Assembly: GCF_032854445.1 (NCBI RefSeq)
Contig: NC_088295.1
Span: 52,869,249 to 52,933,248 of the forward strand
Origin: Liolophura sinensis
Taxonomy: Eukaryota > Mollusca > Polyplacophora > Chitonida > Chitonidae
DNA length: 64,000 nt
Direction of reading: 5' to 3'
Shown here: positions 1 to 11,747 of the stretch, piece after piece
Position numbering within the stretch: the stretch's first letter is position 1
How the letters are laid out: each line of letters opens with the position of its first letter
Notes under the pieces: generated by a model
What the model saw: only the letters and a program-made list of their open reading frames with translations
Told to the model about the DNA's origin: nothing
Databases searched by the model: none
Made by a program: the position numbers and the translations under genes

Positions 1-660
1 TTATGTGAAATCCTTTGAATAATGTTCTCCAAAATGACTCAAGCGATCGAGCAGTTGCATAAGGCCTAGGCACATTTAATCTTTACATAGTGTCTTCCTT
101 GGTTGAAAATTGTGAAAGTTCGTTATTGGGTAAAAATGTTATGTAACCCGAAATTTAGTTCTCGGCCATTTATGTCTACCCCGTTAGAGATGTTGACATA
201 TCAACAGTCCTATCTCATGCAGTTTATGGCGCTGATTCCACATACCGATATTTCCATATATCGATATTTCCATGTACCAATATTTCAAGCCAGACATGGC
301 ATCTTGAACTCCGTCTGCTTTAGTAGCTATATTTAGGAGATCGGCCCTCTGAGCGATACCCTCTTGAAACTGTCAGGAGTTTTAACCACAATTTGTCCGA
401 CGAAATCTGCTGACACATTACACAGTGCTTGCCTATGGTCTGAAGTAGTGCATAAATTTGTCAACTTCAACCTCAAAAATACATATTCCCTAACTTTGAT
501 GTGGTACCATGCTATACCACTACATGCGGCTTGCACCTTGCTCAACAACATATCATAAAATCAACCTACAATGACCACAATTTTTAGAGCTTTGGTTGCT
601 GGAAGTGAAGTCATAGTATTTTATTGCCTTGGTAACCTCCTTGTTGGTGACACTAGGCCA
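1..660. other. Non-coding, nothing recognised
   Basis: No coding exon, RNA gene or clear repeat is recognised. Only short chance open frames are present, without family motifs or convincing splice sites. Confidence 0.5.
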
Positions 661-1699
661 AAAAGGACCTGGTACGGTAGAGCGGAGAACCGGTTCCAGA
701 AAGGTACGATAAGAATGTGTAAATTTCAAAATCCCAGCACAATTCCCTTAATTTCGGAATCAGAAGTATAAAACTTGGTCGAAGCACTCATGAAAGTTAT
801 AATGCCATAAAAAAGATAGTTGCTTAGTAATAACCCTCCAAAAATGCACTCTCGATCAAAAATACCATTTTTCGTTCAAACGAGGCAGTATGTTTTCAAT
901 TTACAGTATGTAGATCAACGTTAACCAAAAAATATTTTTTGCTGAAACCTTCAAGTGTGTATTTCTACGAGCTGTCAAAGTTTCGTTTTGTTTAACGTTT
1001 GTCTGCATATGTAAAACATAAACTTTATAATGTGATTTATATAGTTTTGTCATATTTTAGCAAATTTAAAGTATGTAATTTTGCCGTGGTCTATCAGGCA
1101 CCCCCACCTCCCACACCCTACATTTCAGTGGACTAACGAAGTCTTTCTTCTGTGGAAACAAACTTTTGTGTGAGTAAAGATAAAGGCCGTTTGCATTAAA
1201 TAAGTGACATATTACGTTACATTTGGCAACTATAGCGACATCGTACGTGAATCCTGGTTGTGAGCATATGTTGTCCACTAGCTATCATTTACATTAAGAT
1301 GTTAGGCGTAGAGGAAGTATAAGGTTGAAAGTTACATTGTTATATGTTTATTTGATTGATTGGTACATAAAGAATTTTTCAGAAAGTTAAATTTGTGGTG
1401 CATTGATTTTCATAACCCCACACTGTCTAATGCAAAAAAAAGATATTTCAGTGTGACTGGAGCCAGCTACAATTTTTCGAGTTTCTGACCTATACATCGC
1501 TTCAGTGCATGTTTGGAGCTTTATAAACCGCATGATTGCCATATAACCGGAAAAGACGAGTAAAACAGAACTGAAAAAAAGAAGTAGCCTTTTGAGTGTG
1601 TCAGCAGCTGTCTGTCACTCACAGCTATAGTCAGTTTCTCGTGGTCCACAGTTTCTTGCACTGGGGTCGATTCCCCGCTTTACCATACCAGGTCCTTTT
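661..1699. mobile_element. 1.04-kb non-autonomous DNA element with terminal inverted repeats
   Basis: The left end (661-685, starting AAAAGGACCTGG) is repeated in inverted orientation at the right end (1675-1699), with about 23 of 25 bases matching. Similarity continues inward: the left interior around 686-880 and the right interior around 1580-1660 match the two halves of a shorter 323-bp element at 15039-15361. No transposase frame is visible inside. The middle, about 900-1550, has no counterpart in the short element. No clear target-site duplication was found, so the superfamily is unassigned. It looks like a MITE or foldback-type family with long and internally deleted versions. Confidence 0.6.
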
Positions 1700-2813
1700 C
1701 AGTTCTATCCAAAACAGACAAATTACGGATATATTTTAATTGAGTGCAAAATAGCAGCGCAGAATTTTATAGTGTGCTAACAACCCAAAATGTCTGTTTG
1801 GCAGTGTTACCCAATCAGCGCTCCTTCACTTTTCATTTTCGAGGCAAATCTTGGATCCAGCTGCTTAAATTACGCAGATGTATCCTTTACGAACCTTTTT
1901 CTCTAGAACCACCTAATCGATTTTCTTCAAATTTGACACACGTGACTATAGCTGGGTGGCAATTAACACCTCTTAATGTGAATCCTTTGGCATGTTGGCC
2001 ATTGAAGATAGCACAAAAGTAGGTCAGCTGTAAAAACTGCATAATTGAATGGAACAACATTATGAATTTCAAAGAATTATTCCCGTTCACGTTACGGTTT
2101 TCACATAATCGCCAAAAAACTTCAGAAATCTTTCATTTGACAAGTGGGCTTTGTGTATGATTAATACCTCTTGATGGGGCTGTGTTTATGTAGAAGCAGG
2201 ACTTCAATGTATGCTGTCTTCAAAATGATACTGTTGTCTACTGCAAGGCGAAGCATATTATTAAACTGACATACATCGAGCGCAGAAATAGGGGGGTCGG
2301 GTTGAGTCGTACGGACAACCACCGGTATGTTGAGGAAAACTCACTGAGGACAGACGAGTGCATACTAAGTCAATGCTTGCATAGGCTTATATAGCTAATC
2401 GTCTAACTAGAGCTAAAATAATAAGAAAAATTTGTGAAATTTGGCTGTAAAGTTGGTCTCCATTTTTGGAGCTTTATTCCGAATATGCTACGGCATTTTT
2501 TTTATGAATATTTTATGTATGTAAAGATAGACATTTGAAATCAACAAGCGTCATATTGTTTTTTGTAAATTTGGCTCGTTTTTTCTCAATTAAAAAAACT
2601 TTGCCCGTGGTTCTTAATAAAAATTGTATGAATACCAAAACAGGTATCTAAAATCTATATCACGTTTTCTTATTATTAAGATAGTGTATGCCAGTTTGCA
2701 CTAAGCGATAGAGCGGAGAATTGTTTATAAGCATTCATGTGAATAGCTTGTTCTGTTACAAATTATATGGATACTCAAAAAGCTGATTCAAAAAACGAAC
2801 GAACAACATTTTA

Positions 2814-2853
2814 CGGATTACCGGATTACCAGATTACCGGATTGCCGGATTTC
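2814..2853. repeat. 8-bp microsatellite (GGATTACC-like)
   Basis: About five imperfect copies of GGATTACC lie end to end, with single-base variants (AGATTACC, GGATTGCC). Confidence 0.6.
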
Positions 2854-3328
2854 TCGTCTCAATGTTATTTAAGTGCTGTCTCATTTACGTCTTCGCATTA
2901 CTTGTCCGTGTTCGACACATTTTAAAGACATGTTTTCATGTTTTCATTATTACTTTGTGTAACAAACATGATTCAGAGCGATTTCAAGGACTGCCATATC
3001 ACGACTCGTGATATTAATACAGATAATCTTCTCTAAGGCTCAGCACCAAGTGAGAGAGAAATGCCAAGTGAGAGAGATACCATATTAGCCAGTTTTAATG
3101 TCAGTAAGCGGTATTCCAGCTCTGAGGAACTTAATCTCGCGAGAGCGTCGGGATTATTGCGCGTAAAGGGGGAACAGATTGTGGGAACGTTTATCACTTT
3201 AAATTGGATTTTTTTATGAATCTTTTAATTACTATTCATAATAAGCGCTTATTTGTCTCTGCATTCCTTGGTAAAATATTTCAAATGAGGGGGATGCACG
3301 ATTCGTGTTCCGAAGGCAGTTCATACAT

Positions 3329-3417
3329 AACACACCTGTGATATCCTGCTAACACACCTGTGATATCCTGCTAACACACCTATGATACCCTGCTAACACA
3401 CCTGTGATACCCTGCTA
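3329..3417. repeat. 22-bp tandem repeat, four copies
   Basis: Four head-to-tail copies of a 22-bp unit beginning AACACACCTGTGATA. Copies differ at one or two bases (TATCC versus TACCC, CTGTG versus CTATG). Confidence 0.85.
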
Positions 3418-6385
3418 TATCAGGGGAATTTTCTCCTACGACATTTCCTCGGAACATTTTTGTTGCATTTCTATTTATGTTTTGTACTTTGATTGTTTTA
3501 AACAAGAAACGCTGACTATGTAGTTTGAAGAGGTTATGATAGCTATGTGCCATTACAGATGGAGGTTAAGAATGATCTTCATTCCCACCCTCGACAAGGC
3601 CCTGAGGGACAAATCGTCATCTAAACAACATGATTCTAGCAGACAGTTTGAAGGCTCGGTTTATTACGACTAACCTGGCAAATTTCAATTTCATGGAAAC
3701 TTAAAGCCCTTAATTAGCTGGAATCGCCAAATTTGACTCGTGAGTTTATGTTAATGCGTCCAAAGCTGGTCCCCGTGGAGCTACTCATACTTCACATCTC
3801 ATTCCCTGTTCATATCACAATAACGCAAGTTATGCATGCGTAAATTCCAGAGACAAGAAAGGTCTTAGCCACATGTAAATGCTGTAACTAATCTTACACT
3901 TCAGATGATCACCCCGGGACAACAACCAGGAAAAGTACATTCTGCAATATCACACTGTCTGAAATACAAATGTTGTTTTCAATCCTTAGAACTTATCCCC
4001 TCTAAAACTTTTCCCGAATCTAATGAGAGAGCATAAATTAAAAGAGTTTCAACTGGAATTTCCCAATTGTTTCATGGATTTATGACTATATGTGTATATG
4101 ATTCTCAGCACCTGCTCCTAATAAGCCTTTTGCTGTTTGGCTGTATAAATTTAAATTTAATTAAATTTAAATTCATAAATTTGTTTACAGATATGAACTT
4201 TATGGTGATAACCATTCAACATTTCGTACGAATTCAGCAAATCCGATGAAAGTCCCAAAATCAAAATCACGAACAGCTGTACATTCCACTAAGCGAAAGT
4301 AGAGAAAAGTTTAATGATAACTGGCCTCATTATCGCTTAAGAAGGCCTAGTGATTTTACAGTGCATCTAGCGGAAGTGGGGACGGGGGTGGGCGCGGAGC
4401 TACGGATTAAACCTAATAATATAACTACGTCACAGCTCAATTAGTCAGGTGAAATTTGAATTGATTTAATTTCTTCAAATGGATATGAAAAATGTGAATC
4501 CCCATTGTGTCAATAGATGGCTCATAGATAGTGGTGCTATCAGATAATCGGTATATTACTGGTATCTATAATGTGTGAAATTTTGTGTCTTCGTCCATAA
4601 CGCGCGGCATTACCTTCAGTGTGTTTACCTTCACAGATTCCCTCACAACTAATGAAAGCAGTCATTATGGAATTTTACTGATGAGTCTCTGCTGAGTAAG
4701 GCAAGGATTCTTCGATCAAGTTTTTGGATTGCCTTTCTACCTATGTCGCCATCTGCACTAGGATGAACTCTCTGGGTAACGGGTCTTACTTGTACGTTAT
4801 AGAACAACATTCACATCGTAAACCTTGAGGCATCTTGTCGGCTTGAATACTGGAACATGGTGAGTGCAAAATGTCAGGCAAATGTCTTGACCTACTGGAA
4901 CCTACTTCTGTTGCACTATTCACATGTTTTATCATAAACTTTGGTATCAAGCGACACCATGAAGTCACAGTCAGAGTTATCAGGACAGCAATGAAGTGGC
5001 CGCTTCATTGCTAATGTAGCTTCTTCACCAACAACTAATTTATTTATAGGAAAATAGCATGTTTCAGGGTCAATTGAGCGGATGCACCCGTATCTCTGTG
5101 CAATTTAATGCTGTATAGTCGAACAGTCTGCGTGTATCAAGAGACAAACTACCTCCTGCCACGTCACGATATGGTCAGAAAAGGCGACTGCAGTATCCTG
5201 TGTTTCGACAGCTATTGACTTGGTTGAAAAAAAGTTAAATGACAAATCCAACCATTTGCCAGGAAGATTTTAATGTTCTTCTTGTACTTGATTAATTGGT
5301 CAACCATGAAAATATTTTATAAAGCTACCACTACAGAAAGGTTATCATATTTTATGCACTTCTATTGAGATTATAAACATTTTAGTAGGTTTGACCACCC
5401 CAGGATGTACCAATTTCATGTCTGGCCCTTGGCCTATAACAGATATTCATGAAGATATTTAAACAACATAAATAATTTGTTTATTGCTTTTACATTGCAG
5501 TTTCCATGACCACAAATAACTAAAATAACAATACAGACACGAATGTAGAAATCGTCTGTTAACTGATATGCCGAATTGGTATTTAAATCCCTCCTACACA
5601 CCTAATGGATGCGACCAGGCTCTTTCTACTCTTTCAACCGAATATGAATGCTTCATACTAGAGTTAACCCCACACATAGTCAAAAGCTAATGGATGTCTA
5701 TCTATTTATGGAGTAATTTTATACTGAAGACTTGTGTCAGTGGCTAATGAAAAACAAGCCCACGCCTAAATTATGATGATTGGGATTTTGGGTCACATGG
5801 TTTCATTCTACAGATAGATATGCGCCAGTTGAGTAGTACATGTTTAACACACCATAACTCATTCACGGTAACTGCACTGAGATGATACCTCTTACCAAAA
5901 AAAAAGAGAACAAAAAATAACCAAAATGAACATCCATATATTCAGTCAAAAAAACAAACAGTTCGAATGAGTGTAGGCCTTTGGGAGTTTGTGGAGCAGG
6001 AAGAGGTTGTTAGCCTCCGAGAGAACCAGCGTTATGACTGACGGCACTGCTTACACAAGCCTATCATCGGACTGAGATTCATGACAACTGGGGATCATCA
6101 AAGCTGTCAGGTACAGAGAGATGTTAAGTAGCTGTTTGGATAGTGAACGACTAAGATTGCCTGCAATTCCTCCCTGCGGACCGCTTACACCTTGCAAGGT
6201 GTGTAATTTCTGTATGAAAGCCCCCATCACCGACAACCTCGCCACTCCACCCAATCTACGACACTTTCATCGGATGTGACGTCATCAATCGAAAACTGCA
6301 GCATCCCACGGGTATCACGTGTCTTACAAAATTCGAACTGTTTTATGTTACTGTCCTTTTTCTTGTTTACTGCCTAAGAGAAACG

Positions 6386-6600
6386 TATATAGGAAAGTGT
6401 TCGCAGTTTGATTTTGAGCGAGTTATTGGTTTGGATATGAACTCATTGGCAGAGTGTTAACGCCTACGTTGCTGCGGGTTTTTATTCCACGGTTCGCAGC
6501 TTGGCGGTCTAAAGAGGCACACACTGCTGTCATTATACCAGACGAACAAGAGGTTGGCAATCTTCAGTTTACCCTTAATTTAGCTGCTGTTTCATTCAGG
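6386..6600 (+). other. Possible non-coding first exon (TATA box to splice donor)
   Basis: A TATATA motif at 6386-6391 is followed by about 200 bases with no useful ATG frame, ending at a near-consensus splice donor (TTCAG then GTAAGT, intron starting 6601). The insulin-like gene downstream on this strand has a splice acceptor directly before its ATG (14648-14649), so it needs an upstream untranslated exon. This is one candidate, about 8 kb away. The link is inference and closer donors exist. Confidence 0.25.
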
Positions 6601-9600
6601 TAAGTTATTTCAGTTTTAATCAATCAACTTTTAACACAACATGACTTTTGCGACTATTTCTTTGAACTAACTACTCTAGGTTCCATCACTGAATGTTTCG
6701 TCCTCTTCAGCAAATTTATTTGCCTTAATTCGGTTCATCAGTACCATAATTCTTGTATTACTCAATGTCCGTAAGAGCAATCGGATTGAAAGTTACGAGT
6801 TTTCTGAATCTCAAACTACATCAGAGTTCGAACTAGTAAAGGTCGGGTGTGCACAAAAAAAACGTATTTTTAGAAGTACGATTTAAATGTTCGGAATCGT
6901 TGAATTCTTTGCTGAGATATTGCAAATGTCTTTGACCAAATGAAACACAATCTTGTCGAAAGAGTAACGCTTGTTTGTACTGATTAGATTTACTCATTGC
7001 ACGACTGTGTACAAATTAGCACATCCACATTAACACCTATAAGTGGTGCACAAACTGATACCGATAATGTCATTGTGTGCTTAATTTGTGTACTCCTGGT
7101 AAACAAAATTAGACAGATTTTATCGCACATGTGCCCGTCGTAAATTTTTAAGATTGGTGTGTAAAGATTACCTATAGTGGCTGTGAGGAAAATATACATT
7201 TTTTGACTTGATGTATGTGATGAGGGATGAAAACAGCGAGGCTAAACTGTCCATCAGCCGAAGTTTATCCAACTATGACCGACTTACTAAGGTGTAACAT
7301 TTTTGTACAAGATCTATGGAAATCCGTCCACATTCTTTCGGAAAAATGAAGTATTCAGCTCGCGGACATGAGCAAACCTAAGTTCACACGTTTCACACAC
7401 TATTATTTATGGGTGTCATGATCGGTTACAGCATTTTAAGAACACTTTTTGCAAAATGTGTTAGTATTTTGACTTGTAGTGAAAGTATAATGCCAATAGT
7501 AAGAAGACAATTCTTTCCTCTAGGCATTAGTAGTTTTAGGTACCACACCTTGCACCACTGCAAAGATTCATTCTACTTTCTAATTTTTACGATTGATCGC
7601 CACAATATGGTTAAAATACTGCCATGTATATAAATTCTCCGCAAGATCTGAAGTGATGTTATAAAACTTGTTGCATGCATGGGCAGACGAAAAGTAGATA
7701 ACTTACATCTATTATTCAGTCTTACGGCGAAAAGCTGACTTGACGTAATGTTTTGAGGGTAACCCTGAGCGGTGTAGAATTTGACCAAATGAAGTGGACC
7801 CACTTGAATATTTATGAAGTGTACGGGCTATAAGGAGCTGATCTTGGGGAGTAGAGCGATTCAAATCTCGGGAGAGCTTAAGTGTCCTGTAACATCGACT
7901 CGGGTAAAATGTGGACGGAGGAACGAAATCAAAACGTTGTTTTGCTTCAAAGCTAATTCGAACTTGGGCGGATAACTATGCTTTACCGTGCTGGATCTGC
8001 CTGCTGTGATGAGCCATCCACCCAGCAGCAACATTTGGATTTCTCGCTTGTAAGCAGCATTGCGTGTCAGGCCACCGTTAAGTTGATAGGAAATGCCGCA
8101 TTTAGATAAAATTAAACACGGACCAACAAATAATCGGCTCACACTCATAGTCCATATATATCAACTCCTTCTTGTTATATAACCAGTGCTCCAGTGGACG
8201 ACTTCTTTTTGCCTGTCATTGGTCGTAAGTTTTCCTTACAGGCAGTCTTGTTTTTGACCAAACTAGCCCGTCACTTGAAGTATCATGCAAACCAGACCTG
8301 CGTTATATAAAGCTTGTTCAATACTGTAAGGACATGTAAGATGGATTATTTCTTTGCTACTCTAGTACTCTCTTACAGCTGACATGTTATACATAAATTT
8401 AATGATGTTAAATCCAACATTTTGACAATGTTGGAAAAGATAAAGTATTTATAATGTTATATTAATATTTTCCAAAGTGTTAGAAATTACACTTTAGATT
8501 ACCATTTACAAAATGATTTGAAAATCTTTTAATTTAACATTACCTTCTGTTAAATTAACACTAGTTGTTATGTGTCACAATTTAAACGTTAAATATATTG
8601 TAATCTAACATTTTACAACCGGCAAAAAGTCATTTATGTAACATTGTAAGCTATTTGCACTCATACATTGCACCCTAGTATTAAACACTTGGCAAATGTT
8701 CACATTTTAACATTTTACGTCTTAAGGTTTTTGGGTGGAAGAATTCAAGAGTAGGTAGGAAATCATTAACCCTCATCAGGAACCTGACCAAAAAAAATCT
8801 GATATAAACGCTCATTTTTATACCATATGAATTGAGATTGGGAACTCCTCACATGTGTTAGAAGACAAATACACCAAAACTGATATCAAGGTTTAAGTTT
8901 TAACAGTCAAAAATCGATGCCCGGAATCGTCCATGGGCTAATAGTTTCCCTGCATCGATCCCAGGCGCCAGTCGGTCAGAAAACATTCGTTAGAGGATAT
9001 TTGTATATGATGGAAGATAATCCCAATCATCAATTTTCAAAATAAATTTCCCAAAACTTCACTAATAGGGTTATTACATGGAAGAAATCATAAGCTGAGT
9101 GCTTATGTATATCATATTGGCTGTCTCGGGGTCAATATATTCATTATCGGCCTATTAGTGTACATAAATCATATAACGCTAACGCCTAGATTTACTGACT
9201 TACATACGACCTATGACAAAAGTTTTAGCTATTCAGTTTGCTGATGTCAAGGACAATAGCTTGATGTTATATAAGAGCTTGAAGCAGTCAATGCATAGCT
9301 ATCTGTCTCTCAATACAAAACTTAGTAAAGACTAGTAAAGCATGTGTCCCAAACAATAAATCCTTTAAACTTTTCACAGTATTGCCTTAACCTCTGTGAG
9401 TGAAATTTATATTCTTGTATGTGATTCTACCAATGAAAAGTTGAACGTGAACGACCCACATCACTTTTTGATCTTTCTGAAAAGAAAATCCATTCTTATT
9501 CTTTACTATTTAGTAACCTGTCTATGCTAAAGCTATAAACAAATTCTCTCATGGGTGAGACTTTCTGAAACCCCCAGCGGGCCAATCTCCCTCCCCACAA

Positions 9601-11376
9601 CAGAAATACTTCTCACTGTTTACTGGGGTTACAAAGCAGGGGCATGGGAATGTTCAAAACTGGATGTTGGTGTTTAATAATGCGGACACTGACAAGAGTG
9701 TTACTTCTCCTACTTCTCATCTATACCAAAAAACGTCCACGTTTTTAGCAATTCTCTGTAAATTATGGCAAATAAATCATAAATCAATCAAACGATCAGT
9801 TGACATGTAAGATAAGCATCGTATCGGAGTTATTAACACTATTTCCATCAATTTATAGTGCCATGTTCTGTATCTGCTATTAAAGGTGTATTTGTCAAAA
9901 TGTGTGCACCAAATCTTCTATTTGGCCTAGGTTCCACATCACCTGGCCATATGTGTGTGTGTGTGTTTATAACGGAATCGGTTGGACTATTTTTCTTTTT
10001 TTTTTTCCCCTTTTACACATTTATACGTGTTTTACTTCGCAAAAAAGTTACCTTACCCGATTTAGCCAAGCTCAGAGAGACTGATGAGTACATCGCATCT
10101 TTTGTTCTGTAATTTTTCGTCAGGTGTTTCTGTCGCTATTTTAGGCACATCATATGTAAAGCTTTTTATTTCTTTTCGATGTATGGACAATTTATGGAAC
10201 CGATCAGGCTCCCGTATGTTATCTTTCGTATGCATTGACCACATGGTACAGCGGTGTGTGTATATTTTCCTCATTATTGCACAAACATTTAGTTCATTAA
10301 ATATTCGCTATATTAGTTCTATAAGCTTACCTCTGATCATAGCGCTAACATTGCTCTTAAGGGTAGGCTTTTTGGCAACCTAAAGTAAACGTGAGTTGTT
10401 ACAATTTATCAAAGTGTCTGCATACACAATGCGTCCTTAAGAACGTTACTTTTCGTCTGTGCCAGCTGGTCTCAGTGTGTCGCCCATGAGCAATAGGCAG
10501 TCTGATGCGTTCATAACAAATCACGGGCATTAGTCATTTCTCTTTATCCGTTAAAATATGTCTTTCGGGTTTCTGTCCATTCAGTATATGATTTTATTTT
10601 CCAGTCTGTTGCTAGACACGCGTGGTTTCTGAAAATTCTATCCTTGCACTGTGTATAACTGTTCTCTCACTGTAAAGAGGGTGTATTAAATTGAACTCTT
10701 TACCACGTACCATTCTGACCATACAAAGAAAAACGCAGCTTTGGAACAGCATGATCTTAGTTAAAGGTTTTATACAGATTGATACCCGATCTGCGGTTGG
10801 GATGGAGAAGTATTATCAGTTATGGACACGGAAGACTCGCCTTAGTGCGCCTCGGGAAAATTAACTCTATGAAAAAGGGGAAAAAACGATTGTGTTTGGA
10901 GGAATAAGTCAAAATGTTAGGAGTGTGCGTAAGCTGTACTATTGTTTTTAAAATGATGTAGAAGTTTGGTTGAAATTTTAAATCCGAATCCACACTACGT
11001 GTCTACATGTGCCTTAAATTGAGATAAATGGGTTGTCTGGCAACGATGGTGTTGTTTTTTCCAGCTTTTGTTTGTTACGCACGTACAGATGGTACACTAG
11101 AAAATTTGCGATAACACACTAAACATGCACGGTTAATCAAAGGGCAAAGTTGTGGACAAACACGTGTATAGGCCTACACGTGAGCCCTCAAGAACGCGCT
11201 CAGTTAGCATTTTTATCTCTGATATTTAGTGACTTTTTAATCTACTTTCTGCTGTTAATATAAGGGTTGTATTCTAATCATCAGTTAGTACTTTAATTGT
11301 GGTACTCAATGTGCCCATTGAGAGGCCTGGTAGATTTATGTGGAAACTAAAAAACAGCATACCTCTAGAGATGACC
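6601..11376. other. Non-coding stretch
   Basis: No gene is recognised. The segment 8400-8720 is strongly AT-rich, with many copies of TTAACA/TGTTAA-type words in both orientations. A short TG run lies near 9951-9966 and a T tract near 9990-10008. The frame at 7861-8148 on the minus strand has no recognisable motif. Confidence 0.45.
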
Positions 11377-11747
11377 GGCCCGCTGATAGCACAGTTGGTA
11401 GGGCGTCCGCTTTTGGGGCTGTAGATCCAGGGTCAATCCTGGGTCACAGGAAGAAGTTGTAACTTCCTCGCTTGGCTTTCAGCATGAAGGGAGTAGTGCA
11501 ACGACTGGTTTACCCTTATCGGTATAATGGCTCGGGCGGGGCGGTTTACTTGCCCTCGTTAAGTCTTCTGGGTGAAGACTCCTTCGTCGTCATATGACTG
11601 ATATGTGAGAAGGTTTGTCATCAACCTGCGGATGGTCGTGGGTTTCCCCCGGGCCCTGCCTGGTTTCCGCCCACCATAATGCTGGCCGCCGTTGTATAAG
11701 TGAAATATTCTTGAGTATGGCGTAAAACACCAATCAATATGAATAAA
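11377..11747 (+). mobile_element. Chimeric tRNA-headed SINE
   Basis: The head looks tRNA-derived. An A-box-like segment (TAGCACAGTTGG) lies near 11387-11398, and a B-box-like GGGTCAATCC lies about 45 bases further on. The middle (about 11480-11600: GCATGAAGG, AACGACTGG, TATAATGGCTCG) belongs to the second SINE family also found at 44165-44355 and 62584-62822. The last 130 bases (GGATGGTCGTGGG to CACCAATCAA) belong to the abundant first family. It therefore joins the body of one family to the 3' tail of another. Confidence 0.7.

Larger units (their letters stand above)
1700..6370. other. Non-coding stretch with minor tandem repeats
   Basis: No gene is recognised. It holds a short 8-bp array near 2814-2853 (variants of GGATTACC), a 22-bp array at 3329-3417, and an AT-rich palindromic patch near 4150-4185. 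The open frames seen are short and have no family signature. Confidence 0.5.

Noticed and set aside
7861-8148. 95-residue open frame on the minus strand
   Set aside because: No domain, no splice context and no recognisable relatives.
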